A stretch of DNA of 64,000 nt, from contig CM037783.1 in assembly GCA_021229015.1 (NCBI GenBank), forward strand, positions 23,874,052 through 23,938,051, read 5' to 3'. Source of the stretch: Solen grandis (taxonomy: Eukaryota; Mollusca; Bivalvia; Adapedonta; Solenidae). This document shows positions 24,001 through 34,025 of this stretch, in pieces (position 1 is the stretch's first letter; each line of letters starts with the position of its first letter). The notes beneath the pieces are model-generated. The model searched no databases. It worked only from the letters and a program-made list of their open reading frames with translations, and was not told the DNA's origin. Made by a program: the position numbers and the translations under genes.

Positions 24001-24655
24001 CATACTGTGGCCCAGACGAGGAAGTTAGAGATGGTACAGAGGAGGGCTGCACGGTACGTCACCAAAAGATATCATAATACCAGCAGTGTCACCTCTATTT
24101 TGGATCATCTGCATTGGGAAAGCCTGGAATCTCGAAGAACCAAGGCACAGCTCACCATGCTCTTCAAGATCGCTAACAATTTAGTCGACATTCCAGCCCA
24201 TTTGTACCTCTCTGCTTCCTCAGGCCGTTCCAGACATTCTCATAATAAGAGCTACATACAGCCACCTACATTGACTACTTATCATAAATTTTCGTTTTTT
24301 TCCCCGAACAGTTAGAAACTGGAATAACCTACCACCACACGTAGTAGATTCCCCTGATTTGGTATCCTTCAAACAGGGGTTATCGACCCTGACCTTCTAG
24401 TTGCAGTCCCGGCCCGGCTACAAGTAATTTCTAGTGATTCCTAAGGCTGTATCGGCAGCGGCCACCGTAACCGAAGAGGCTTAGGTTAAAGGGATGAAAA
24501 CGTAGCTGAGCGACACTTTTCTATCTCTGTCTTTTAACTATCCCAACTTTTCTACCTTTCCTATCCTCCTCTTCCTCTTTATCTTTGTGACCGTAATCAC
24601 CGTTGTATAATAGTCAAGTGTGACTGAAGCAACGTAACATGTAGATGTAGATGTA
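21100..24655 (+). mobile_element. CR1/L2-type LINE retrotransposon, nearly complete, frameshifted
   Basis: The element comprises an open 5' region with a PHD-like finger, the endonuclease/reverse transcriptase frame (21330-24077 and its continuation to 24400), and a 3' UTR of about 250 bp. It ends in a short TGTAGA repeat (ACATGTAGATGTAGATG at about 24630-24650). The same 3' UTR and tail occur at 27.95-28.21 kb. The 5' boundary is a guess: the frame is open back to a TAA near 21085 with no upstream ATG, so the element may be 5'-truncated, as is usual for LINEs. Confidence 0.85.
21199..24400 (+). pseudogene. LINE ORF2: PHD finger, APE endonuclease, reverse transcriptase
   Basis: In-frame sequence upstream of the ATG at 21330 encodes a Cys/His-rich finger (CAICTKACKW, then CDTCDCWYHQEC). 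Counting from 21330, endonuclease motifs are VINCQS (residues 91-96), TESW (about 120), HDR (about 143), GDFN (227-230) and DHEAVF (303-308). Reverse transcriptase motifs are SKATGPD (541-547), LDFSKAFDKVP (672-682), GVPQGSVLGP (729-738) and the catalytic FADD (769-772). The frame shifts near 23976 at a short GTACGAGTACTG repeat, where a PVL-type segment appears to be missing. It continues in another frame (EYCSTVWNPHTVAQTRKLE), then shifts again in a T run near 24300, and the family-like end is the TAG at 24398-24400. With these two lesions this copy cannot make the full protein. Confidence 0.85.
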
Positions 24656-25480
24656 TTTGTTTAGAGAAAATACACACGCAATCTTTGTTTTCAAATGTGT
24701 AAACCCCTAACCATATTCGGCAGCCTCAGAGTCATGTGATACGATATCCGCCACTGATTTGCTGATAACTTAACAGAAAACCAACACGTCATCAAAAACG
24801 TTAAAATGGCGGATAAATGGCGGTTTCTGCTATCACGTCACTTCCGATTGGATCCCGTCTCATCGTAGGTATCCTGAGGCAAATCAGATACTAAGCAGGA
24901 TAACATCTCCGCAGGAAGCGAATCTGAAACTGTCAAGTTGAAATGTATGACTATAGATGTTCCTTCCCATGGGAAGGAACAATAAATCAACATAACTATT
25001 AAACTTCAAGATGAAACTATCACTTATGTTTTGAATATATACATGTATTATAAATATAATGGTGAAGTTTTATACCTATACGAGGTGAAATAAAACGGTT
25101 ATCGCTCGAAAACTGGATGGCGTACAGTCCATTATAACGTGCAGTATTGAAGTGAAATAATAAACAACTTTAAAGCAATGAAAACATGAAAGTTCCGAAC
25201 GATATTTTCACACATGTTTCAAATGGTTTTGATGAAAATAATGGTGATTTATCATACATAGATTACACGTAATAAAACGGGGGATGCAAAAAAATATAAA
25301 TATTGAACGGATGACGTATATATTGCCCGATGGCGTAAATTAGTTGCACCGCTTAAAGGGACATAATTTTGTAATGGCAGTATACAGACACAAAACTCTG
25401 TAAAACATATTTTTAACTCACGAAAGTTAATATTTAAATCAATGGATGCAAAGTTCGTCTGCTAGTCGGCCATCTTTGTT
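24656..25480. other. Intergenic, with a perfect 22-bp palindrome
   Basis: No gene recognised. GTTCCTTCCCATGGGAAGGA plus AC (24959-24980) is a perfect palindrome, possibly the core of an unidentified inverted repeat. Confidence 0.5.
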
Positions 25481-25481
25481 G

Positions 25482-25705
25482 CACTATTTTTCCCTTAACT
25501 TTTTTCCTTAGTTTTTAAGGCAACATGTGAGATTCCTTAAATTTTAAGGAGAAAATATAACAAAGTTAAGGATTTTTTCACCTTAGGTGTTTTATGAATA
25601 ACACTAAAGGAAATCCTTAATAACTAAGGGAAATTTCTATGATTTTAAGGAAAATCTTAGAAATTAAGGGAATTTTTCTCCTAAGGAGCTTTATGAATAC
25701 GGCCC
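25482..25705. repeat. Short repeat rich in CCTTAA / TTAAGG motifs
   Basis: AAGG/CCTTA words recur about every 20 bp in both orientations (TTAAGGATTTTTTCACCTTA, AAATCCTTAATAACTAAGGG). The segment ends GCTTTATGAATACGGCCCC. The mirrored motifs suggest a MITE-like repeat that folds on itself. No protein-coding signal. Confidence 0.5.
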
Positions 25706-25804
25706 CAGATCTTTCAAACGATTTCAGCAGTGATTAAAGTCAGAAATTTGTGTATTTCAAAATGGAAACTTTCAGTACGGAAGCGTACCATATTGACACT
25801 TATT

Positions 25805-26025
25805 ATTTTTTTATTTTTGACTCTTTAATCTGTCAAATTTACAGATTATTCTGTAAAATTTACAGTTTAAAAATTCACACTTTTCGTAAATTTTACACAT
25901 TAATCTGTAAAATTCACACTTTTTTCTGTAAATTGTACATTTTAAACTGTAAAATTCACACTTTTTTCTGTAAAATTCACACTTTTTTCTGCAAAATTTA
26001 CACGTTAATCTGTAAAATGCAAAAA
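25805..26025. repeat. Minisatellite of about 21 bp (CTGTAAAATTCACACTTTTT)
   Basis: About ten degenerate units of CTGTAAAATTCACACTTTTT or CTGTAAAATTTACAC(A/G)TTAA follow one another. The 92-codon frame across them translates to a C-K-I-H-T-F-F pattern that merely reflects the repeat. Confidence 0.75.
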
Positions 26026-26137
26026 TGACCTATTGTTAGTTGTAAACTACCCCAAATTTGCACTAAATTCAAATAAGTGTCCAACCTATGGAATTGTAGG
26101 TTCTGCTTCGGGACTCGGGGGGAAAAGATGTTCAAAA

Positions 26138-26441
26138 TCTGCAAAACGACAGTGCGCAGTTCTAATAATTTTAATCAGCGAGAAGAATCAGACTCGCGCC
26201 ATGCAAATCTCTCATAACGAAGTGCAGAACACAAATACATGTAAATGATGAATGGGGAAAATACAAACAAATATGTATCACATCGACACGGACCTATATA
26301 TATATATATATAGGTCCGTGACATCGACACTTTCACTCAGTATTACCTGCAAAACACGACAGTGCGCAGTTCTCTAATATTTTAATCAGCGAGAAGAATT
26401 CAGGTCGCGCCATGCAAATCTCTCATAACGAAGTGCGCAAG
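26138..26441. repeat. 93-bp direct duplication flanking a TA palindrome
   Basis: GACAGTGCGCAGTTCT...ATTTTAATCAGCGAGAAGAAT...CGCGCCATGCAAATCTCTCA occurs at about 26145-26230 and 26352-26441 with few differences. Between the copies lies the palindrome at 26289-26318. Confidence 0.75.
26289..26318. mobile_element. Tiny palindromic insertion with 10-bp direct repeats
   Basis: CGGACC, a TA run and GGTCCG form a perfect 30-nt palindrome. ACATCGACAC occurs directly on both sides (26280-26289 and 26321-26330). This has the look of a minimal hairpin insertion with a target duplication, although replication slippage could give a similar picture. Confidence 0.45.
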
Positions 26442-26689
26442 CGTGAAGGAAATTAGTTAGGAGTAACTATTAATAGATCGAGGCCCATACCGGGTGTAAG
26501 CATATTACTCTGAATTAGCAAATGAATGAATGAATGAGCAAACGAATTAATGAAAGTGGTTATGATCGTGTGTAGACAGGGCAGACACAATAGACAGATC
26601 ATAAATAGAAAACACAAACTATGGTACTACAGAGGACTAAATGTGATGAAAATAATATGTAAATTAAGGGAACATAAGGGTAAATTCAC

Positions 26690-27200
26690 TTGATTATATT
26701 GGAGGGTTTGGAAGTGTGGTGTGAAGTTTCAATCAGTAACATGCAGTGGTTACTGAGATATGGATTTGAGAGTTATGGAGCAAATCAAACCTAAACATAA
26801 ATATTATATCTTCGAAGTGTAAAAGGGCCATAATTCTTGCAAAGAGCAAGATACAGTTATGGTTTTTGCAGACTTTAAAAGTCAACTTATGGTAGTGAGT
26901 AACTGTTCCAGGTTTCAAAGCAACAGTTTTGATACTTCATCTGAAAAGGATGACCTAAACATAAAATTTAACCTAGACATCTGATATTTTCGAATTGTAA
27001 AGGGACAGAATTCTTGAAAGAAAGCAAAATGGAGTTCTTGCAGACATGAGTCAACTGATGAATTGTGAATATGTATTCCAAGTTTCAAAGCAATAGTTTT
27101 GATACACCATGTGAAAAGGTTGACCTTAACATAAAACTTAACCAGGGTGGTCGCCGACGCCAACGCCTACAACGCAAGATTGATGACAATAGCTCATTAG
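26690..27200 (+). repeat. Modular repeat, family C (about 170-bp units)
   Basis: Related units contain GTTTCAAAGCAACAGTTTTG (about 26914) and GTTTCAAAGCAATAGTTTTG (about 27085), each followed by TGAAAAGG(A/T)TGACC and AACATAAAA. It ends CGACGCCAACGCCTACAACG and GACAATAGCTCATTAGTAG. The closing AATAGCTCA motif resembles the right end of family A. Confidence 0.65.
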
Positions 27201-27404
27201 TAGTAATCGTTGAAAGAAGAAGAATAAGATAATGGATGGTGGTATGAAACAGCAGTAGTAATAATAAGAGTAGAGTACTTACCTGGTCACTTCTCCAATG
27301 TTCGCCATGGACAAGACTGTCTCTCTGAGGCCCAAGGTTGGAGGCCACTTTGTAGCTATATATAAACTATCCTCCTAAAAAAAGTAACGTAAAAGTTTTT
27401 TTTC

Positions 27405-28215
27405 CCTTCCATCAGCGCTCAAGGAAACGAAACAATACGATTTTGCCGTCCTGGATTTCGACACGGTTCCACACTATCGACAGCTATCCAAGTGCACCCC
27501 CTATGGATAAGAGGGAATACTTTGGCCTGGATCCAAGCCTTTCTTTAGAATTGAACTCAGCATGCAAACGTCGATGAAGCTGCATACGAGCCTGCACCCG
27601 TCACTAGCGGAGTCTCACATGAAGTGTCATTGGCCGGGCCTTATTTCTTGCCTTCATCAATGGCAAAAATGGGAGAATAAATGGGATATATCCTTTCATC
27701 CAGACAAATGCACCACCGTACGTGTCCATCGAAAGAGGCTTCCTATGGTTTTCACCTTCATACTCAAAGGCCACATCTTGGCCTGAAGAGTTCACCAAGT
27801 ACCTAGACTAGTAGTGCACATAACACAGAACCTGACACGGAATACCCGCGTTCACCAGGTTACCAAGAAGGGAAAGAGTACTCTTTGATTTCTTTTTTTC
27901 TTCCCACGTACAATCAGCACTTAGAAATAGCCTACCATCAGCTATAGCGGAGGCCCCTGACTAACACTGGCCCAGCTCAGCTACAAGTTCTCCAAAATAA
28001 TTTTCGAGGCTGAGCCGGCAGCGGTCACCGTAACCGGAGAGGCTCAGGTTGAAGGGACGAAAACGAAAATGTGCGACACTTTCCTAATTCTTATCTTTTA
28101 TCTATCCTAACTCTTCTTTTATATCCTCCTATATAATCTCTTTGACCGTAACGACCCGTTGCACAATAGCCAAGTGTGACTGCGTCAACGTATGGTGTAG
28201 ATGTAGATGTTTCCT
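27405..28215 (+). mobile_element. Second, decayed LINE copy of the same family (3' fragment)
   Basis: Coding remnants match the LINE at 21-24 kb: a fragment like FDLTVLDFS (27447-27480), then KWENKWDISFHPDKC (27665-27712), VRVHRKRLPMVF and LKGH. Frames are interrupted and much of the thumb region is missing. The 3' UTR from about 28010 (GGCAGCGGTCACCGTAACCG, AGTGTGACTGCGTCAACG) and the GTAGATGTAGATGT tail at about 28197 align with the first copy. Confidence 0.75.
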
Positions 28216-28860
28216 TGCAAGTGATCGCTGACGCGTCCTGAATATGTTAAAGCTTACACTGTAACAATGGGTGACAAATGGAATGAAAGCCAGTGCTGCA
28301 AGTACTGGTCGTGATAGTTTATCACCTTTCCGCTTATGTTTACTCTTGTATGCTGGCGATTTTACACTGACACAATTCTGCACAATTAGGAGACCTGCAC
28401 GTGCTGCCTTCACTCAAGTGGGACATGTAAAAACACTTCTGTTATGATTTAATGATAAAATCGTGTTTGGAATAGTGAAAAACCATCTAAATAATAATGA
28501 TTAAATCATATACATGTATACAAGGAGACCGAGATACAGGTATTAAGGAAGGTGTTTCCACTTGTTTTCTTATTTACTAAATGAGTAAAATTAACATGGG
28601 AAATTCGTGGATGATAAATAAAAGATGTTAAAGAAATAGGACCAGCTCTATAGTATCGTTCAAATGAAGAAGTCAGGTTAGGTACATGTTAAATATGAAA
28701 ATGGCCACTTACAAAAGTATCATTAAATATAACAATGCTAGTCTTATAAGAATCAGCATCATATAGTCAGCTGTAATAAATTTGAAGTACGATTGTTCGT
28801 AAAATTATGTGATCATAAATATAAATGTGAATATTGATACTTGTGCTGATCAAGTCATGA
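28216..28860. other. Intergenic, nothing recognised
   Basis: AT-rich. A 94-codon reverse frame over 28129-28413 overlaps the LINE tail and has no motif. Confidence 0.4.
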
Positions 28861-28862
28861 AA

Positions 28863-28935
28863 AAGCTTGACCCAAACGGGATTCGAACCTTTGTATGCGT
28901 AGTCAGTTGCGTTACCACCCGACTACTGCGTCCTT
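28863..28935 (-). tRNA. tRNA-like sequence or tRNA pseudogene
   Basis: On the minus strand it has an A-box-like segment (TAGTCGGGTGGTAACG) and a perfect B-box (GGTTCGAATCC), about 70 bp in all. The ends GACGCAG and TTTGGGTC can pair with one mismatch. The T stem around the B-box pairs poorly, so a functional tRNA is unlikely. A SINE head is also possible, but none of the SINE bodies seen elsewhere in the window follows it. Confidence 0.35.
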
Positions 28936-29156
28936 GGTGGTGCTGCCGATGATAATGATGAGGGGGTCTTTACGACTGAGCTGTTCGTTATGGTTTCAGC
29001 TCGCCGAAAGCGTGTAGATGTGGTTTTGTTTTTATTAAATTTAGTCCTGTATATTTTATGAACATAACACATGCGTGGCAGTGGCTTGATATAGGGGAGT
29101 CCTGCTGCGATTTTGTTGTTTTTACGAGGCCGGTGTATAGCACTGAATATTCACCC

Positions 29157-29217
29157 ATCTGTCTCTCTGTCTGTCTGTCTGTCTGTCCGTCTCTCTCTCT
29201 CTGTCTCTCTGTCATTG
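29157..29217. repeat. CTGT/CT microsatellite
   Basis: CTGTCTGTCTGTCTGTC grading into CTCTCTCTCTCTGTCTCTCT. A further short GT run lies at 29422-29435. Confidence 0.85.
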
Positions 29218-29695
29218 GCATATAAATGTGAATAAAGAGATCAAGTTTTATCAGACAATCTTTTTATGTTCATCAGGTGAAATACCTTTAGAATACCATG
29301 TTTCCGTGTTTTGTTTTTTTTATCAATGGTTTAATTCATGAAAAACACGTGTTTATCAGTATATTCACAACCTGTCTGAAAATACTCCATATCAATCAGC
29401 TGATGTTACAATTTGCCAAGTGTGTGTGTGTGTGTGATAGAAATAGCTTAATAAAACTATTCACATTTCAAGTTTTGTTTTTTAAACAAATGTGTGTTCA
29501 TAAGGAGAAGAATTTTTAAAATGCATTGGAGAAGTCCCTAGATATATAGAAGTTGAACTTGGTAGGTTTTTAAAACACGTCAACACATACAACAAATCTT
29601 ATTTTGTTGGTTTCAATGCTATATCACTGTTAGACAGTTTAGTCGTTGAGAAATAAGAAGTAGCAACAGACGTTTGATTTACAGCGATATATTAT

Positions 29696-30548
29696 TATGT
29701 CCCCGAGAGTACTGTGATCGGGGTCATATTTGTGTGGTGGTTTGTTTGGTGGTTGGTTGGTTGGTTGGTTGGTTAGCAACTTTAACATTGGCCATAACTT
29801 TAAAAGTATAATAGGTATTAACTTGAAACTTCATATACCAAATGAATGCCACTAGGTGAATTGCAGTGACTTAAGAACCATAATTCTACCTGGTTCAATT
29901 TTTAAATTATCTCCCTTTTTAATTTTTATATTTCAATTTTTGTCAAGAGCATAACTCATGATATATTAAAGATATTGACTTGATACTTAGAATATAAATA
30001 GATGATGAGGTTTGGAAGTGCAATAACTAAGAACCATAAATCTACCTTGATAATTTTTAATTATCTCCCATTTTTTAATTTTATAATGAATTTCTGTCCA
30101 GATAATAGCTTATTTACTATATGCATGTACTTGAAAAACTATAGAAGGTATTGACTTGAAACTTCATATATAAGAATATAACAACTAGGAAAAGTGCAGA
30201 GACCAAGAACCATAACTCCACCTATTCTTGGGGTTTTATTATCTCCATTTATTTATTTATTTATTTATTTTTTCATTTTCTTTTCTTGGGAGCATAACTC
30301 ATAAACTATACAAGATATCGACTTGAAACTTAAAATATAAACAGTAGTGAGAAGCAGAAGTGTTATGATTATAGAACAGAATTCTGTCAGTTTTTTTTTT
30401 ATTATAATTATTATTATTATCCCCCTTTATTTTTTTAATGATTGCATTACTCCATTACTATATGGAATAAAGTCTGTATACACCATTCATGAATGACTTT
30501 CAGTTGGCATCAGTTATGTAACATCTGACCAGCTCAGACGGGGGCATA
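29696..30548 (+). repeat. Modular repeat, family B
   Basis: It opens TATGTCCCCGAGAGTACTG and closes CAGACGGGGGCATAG, so TATGTCCCCG and CGGGGGCATA make an imperfect terminal inverted pair. Four diverged units lie between. They contain a GTATTAACTTGAAACTTCAT or GATATTGACTTGATACTTAG block and (A)GAACCATAA(C/T)TC(T/C)ACCT. GGTT repeats lie at 29740-29772 and TTTA repeats at 30247-30270. Nothing is encoded. Confidence 0.7.
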
Positions 30549-30769
30549 GTGTTTTTCGACCACATCTTCTTATTTTTTTGCCAAATTTGTTCACTGACTA
30601 TATATATATTTAGAATACGTGAATACCCTGGACTGTATTAACCTAGGGTATACAAATAGCACAAGTGAGGTCGAGTTTGTGTTCAAACTCTGCTCTTGCT
30701 CTAGCGGCACGGTCAGAAGTGGGGAGGGCGTGGATCGGACCTGCGTAGATCAGGTACTACATCATTAGC

Positions 30770-30912
30770 TCAATCATCATCGACGTTTTCATCATCATCA
30801 TTATCAACAACAAAATAATCATCATCTTCTTCTTCATCATCATCATCATCATTATCGTCGTCATCGTAGTCACCATCATCATCAACGTATTCATCATCAT
30901 TTTCCCCATTAT
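30770..30912. repeat. CAT/ATC trinucleotide-rich tract
   Basis: Long runs of CATCAT and related triplets cover this stretch. The 120-codon reverse frame rich in Met comes from them. Confidence 0.85.
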
Positions 30913-30939
30913 CATTTTACTAACCTGGATAGAATGAAG

Positions 30940-31055
30940 GGTGCCGCAGTCCATTGATAACACATCCGCCTGCAGATCCAAAGGTTGTGGGTTCGAACCC
31001 ATTTTGGGGCAAAGATTTTTCCTGACCTTCCCGGGCGCAAAGTGCCAACACAATA
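30940..31055 (+). repeat. tRNA-derived SINE, family 3
   Basis: The tRNA-like head contains GCCTGCAGATCCAAAGG and the B-box GGGTTCGAACCC, followed by GGGGCAAAGATTTTTCCTG and CCTTCCCGGGCGCAAAGTGC. It is the best-preserved family-3 head in the window. Confidence 0.7.
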
Positions 31056-32390
31056 TATATATAATTTTCCATAAGATGTAATGGTATAATATAACATGAT
31101 TCAAAACATTATAAGACAAATTCTTTTATTTGCACACTGCAGTATAATTGCAATATGGAAAAATAGATAACTTTACGTATAAAGTATGAATATATACTGG
31201 TTTCAACGATGGCAGGGACACGGAAGATATTTTCATATCGCGTGCGCACGCGAAAACTATTGCTGCGAACGCAAGCTACTGCTATCTTCCATGTCTCCTC
31301 TATGTCACCGTAGATTTCTGATCACATTACACAAAACAACGTGTGTTTATAACATAAATAATAAATAACATATACTGTACCACGTCTGTATAACGAGAGA
31401 CAAAATTTCCAAAAAAAAATAATCAAATAACAGATTGAAGAAAAACTTACACTAGTATTAATTGGTATCCCAATTATTACTCATTCACATCATTTACTCA
31501 TATTTGCAATATTCTAAAGGTCACCATGAAAAGAGATGGTTTATGATATTAAACTTCCTTTAATCAAATAAACGCTTTTTTACCGAAATAGGTGTCATTA
31601 CATACATGGACTGCTTAAATATGAAAAATGTAGAATTAATTTCCGAAAATAATGCTTAAAATTGATAAAATAAAGACATTTTACCAAATTTACATTTTAT
31701 GTAGACAGGAATATGTAAGACACTTGATAGTTGCTTTTTCTTGGTACATGTATTTCAATATACTTGTTCTTGGAATCATATAATTTAACATATTTGAATA
31801 ACACATGAATACTGCTTGTTAACATTTTAAGTCAAGGAAAATTTAAAAAAATAATAATAATAAAAATAATAAATAAAGAATATCACAGGTTTAGAGAGTA
31901 TACGCATGCAATGCGTTAACTGTTTCTTACTTTGACATATCACAGATTTTCGTTTCAATAAATAAGATAAGAATATCCTAAAATGATTTTAAAATTACTA
32001 CCTGTTCTAAAACACATAATGTCAGCATATCACCTGATTTCATAAAATATTAAGCATTAAGAATTAAAATGGAGACATGAACGCACCCTCATTTTTTTTT
32101 GAGTAACTGGTTTCAAGCAATTTTCTTATAACTATCCCAAAACAACACACAATACAATGAAAACCTGATATAAAGAGGTTCGATGATGACGCATGCAGTT
32201 ACCTCCCCTTACAATTAACAACGGAAATACTCGAAAAATATAAGAATAAAACAACGTAGGTATTTGAGCACTCTGAAGTTATCGGTACGAGTATTGGGAC
32301 TATTTTCAGTTCTTTTGTTGCTTAAATGTGATAGCTTAATTTATCTGATTTTATCTTTCTTCAGTTTGGACTGTACCGCTAGTTGTTTAA
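31056..32390. other. Intergenic, nothing recognised
   Basis: AT-rich DNA with no motif-bearing frame. Confidence 0.4.
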
Positions 32391-32394
32391 CGGG

Positions 32395-32530
32395 ATGCTT
32401 GCTGGAATTTATTGACTTAGTAGCGAACAGTGTAGAACATGATCAAACTGCACGGATGTGCAGGCTAATCTTGGTCTGCACTGGTCGCAAAGGCAGTCAA
32501 AAGAGTCCACAGTATTGTAAGGGTAAAAAG
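32395..32530 (+). repeat. Dispersed mollusc repeat fragment
   Basis: GAACATGATCAAACTGCACG, ATGTGCAGGCTAATCTTGG and TCTGCACTGGTCGCAAAGGC read like a dispersed repeat that I recall as common in mollusc genomes. Its translation (EHDQTARMCRLILVCTGR) turns up in spurious gene models. Identification is from memory only. Confidence 0.4.
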
Positions 32531-34020
32531 ACTATCAAAGCTGATCGCAATGTTTGTACATGATATTGTTATTTGATTCCTGCCCACAAGTTAAATTGGC
32601 CATCCAAATCATTCCGGAGTGAGGTAAAGTAACACAAATCTTTGACAAGAGGGGTTTGCTAATAGGGGAGGGGGTTACTGCGAATAATTGTTCTTCTTTC
32701 TTAACATGCAACAAGAGTGCACATGGTGAAATGCTTATGACAAATTCAGCTATGAATACCATAAAGAACACGGAAACAGCACCGAGGGTAACAAGAAAAC
32801 ATACATTATTATGCATGCTTAAAATGTAAGATAAACACAAAACATTAAGGCGTCCCATCCGTCATCCTTTTCTTTATTTTCGGTTGATGTCGTAATCATA
32901 TTTTATTATCCTGAATGTCTTCGTTTAAAGTTAACGACGAAAAAAGTCTGCTTGAAGACTAAATGAAACAAAATTCATCAAATGAGATGGACTATAACGC
33001 CCTTGACTGATGGGATACCTTAAGATAAAAACCCATGGAAAAGCATAACAAAATAGAGCAAAGCAACCGGTAAAAACCCAGATCAGCAAAAACAACCGTA
33101 ATCAATCTTATACTGAAATTTCTTCATCTCATAATATGAGACAAAATAACAATGTAAAATGAAATACAGATTATATTTCTAAATAGACCATTTCACAATA
33201 CCCAGTATAATTCGCTGATTTAAACTGACCAATAAGTGATTGGGAGAAAAATCATTCGTATGTTTTTTCCCAAATGAACAATGTATGGAATTTTACACCA
33301 GCATGTAGATTAGGTGTTCAGTGATTTACGCAAGTTTACGTTTTATTTTGGAGTGAAATGGTCTATTAGTTTATTAGAGTGTAGTTACATATCAATAATG
33401 CTGCTTTTCTTATAAAAGCTGAAAAGCAAAACAAATGAAATATCTTCAAATTAAAATAAAGGCTATCAATGATTATCCGAACAGAAAAAGAAACTTGCTT
33501 AAATAACATAATCACTGTGTTTTAAAGTATGTAAACTCGAAAACAAAGTAAGTCAATTTAATAAAAATATATTTTCAGACCAAGATTCATTACATTTACA
33601 TTTTTATATATCCACATACAAATATTGTATTACACGCAATTTACAGGGATTTTGTTTAAAGGGAAGTGTTGATAAGTATGTATTAAACATCACTAGCGAT
33701 TGCATATTACATAGAACATGAAATACTTAATTTAATATACACAAAAAAATAAATATATATTTATACAAGAAAAACACTGAATATACGTACATACAACCAG
33801 TTACAACAGACAAAAGAAATACGCATTTCTCATAGGGAAAAAACACATGGGGCTGATTATATTAATACTGTTTAAAATCAAAATTACAAAGCAATTTCAG
33901 CGAATCTTTTGCTACATAACACAGCGGAACTTATCAAAACAACTACAATTTGTACTTCATTAAAAAGGTAATTTTGTAAATATCAATAAACTGGTCTGTA
34001 TTTGTTTAATTATCAGTTAA
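32531..34020. other. Intergenic downstream of the TIR gene
   Basis: AT-rich. The 3' UTR of the minus-strand TIR gene should lie in its right part, but no clear polyadenylation signal could be fixed. Confidence 0.4.
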
Positions 34021-34025
34021 TTAGA

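Noticed and set aside
25750..26028. 92-codon frame with repeated C-K-I-H-T-F-F pattern
   Set aside because: The periodicity comes from the 21-bp minisatellite; no start context or homology.
30757..31119. 120-codon reverse-strand frame rich in Met
   Set aside because: It runs through CAT/ATC triplet repeats and a SINE, and the composition is entirely explained by those.
32264..32563. 99-codon frame with a hydrophobic N terminus resembling a signal peptide
   Set aside because: Its second half translates a dispersed repeat (EHDQTARMCRL), so a secreted protein is not supported.
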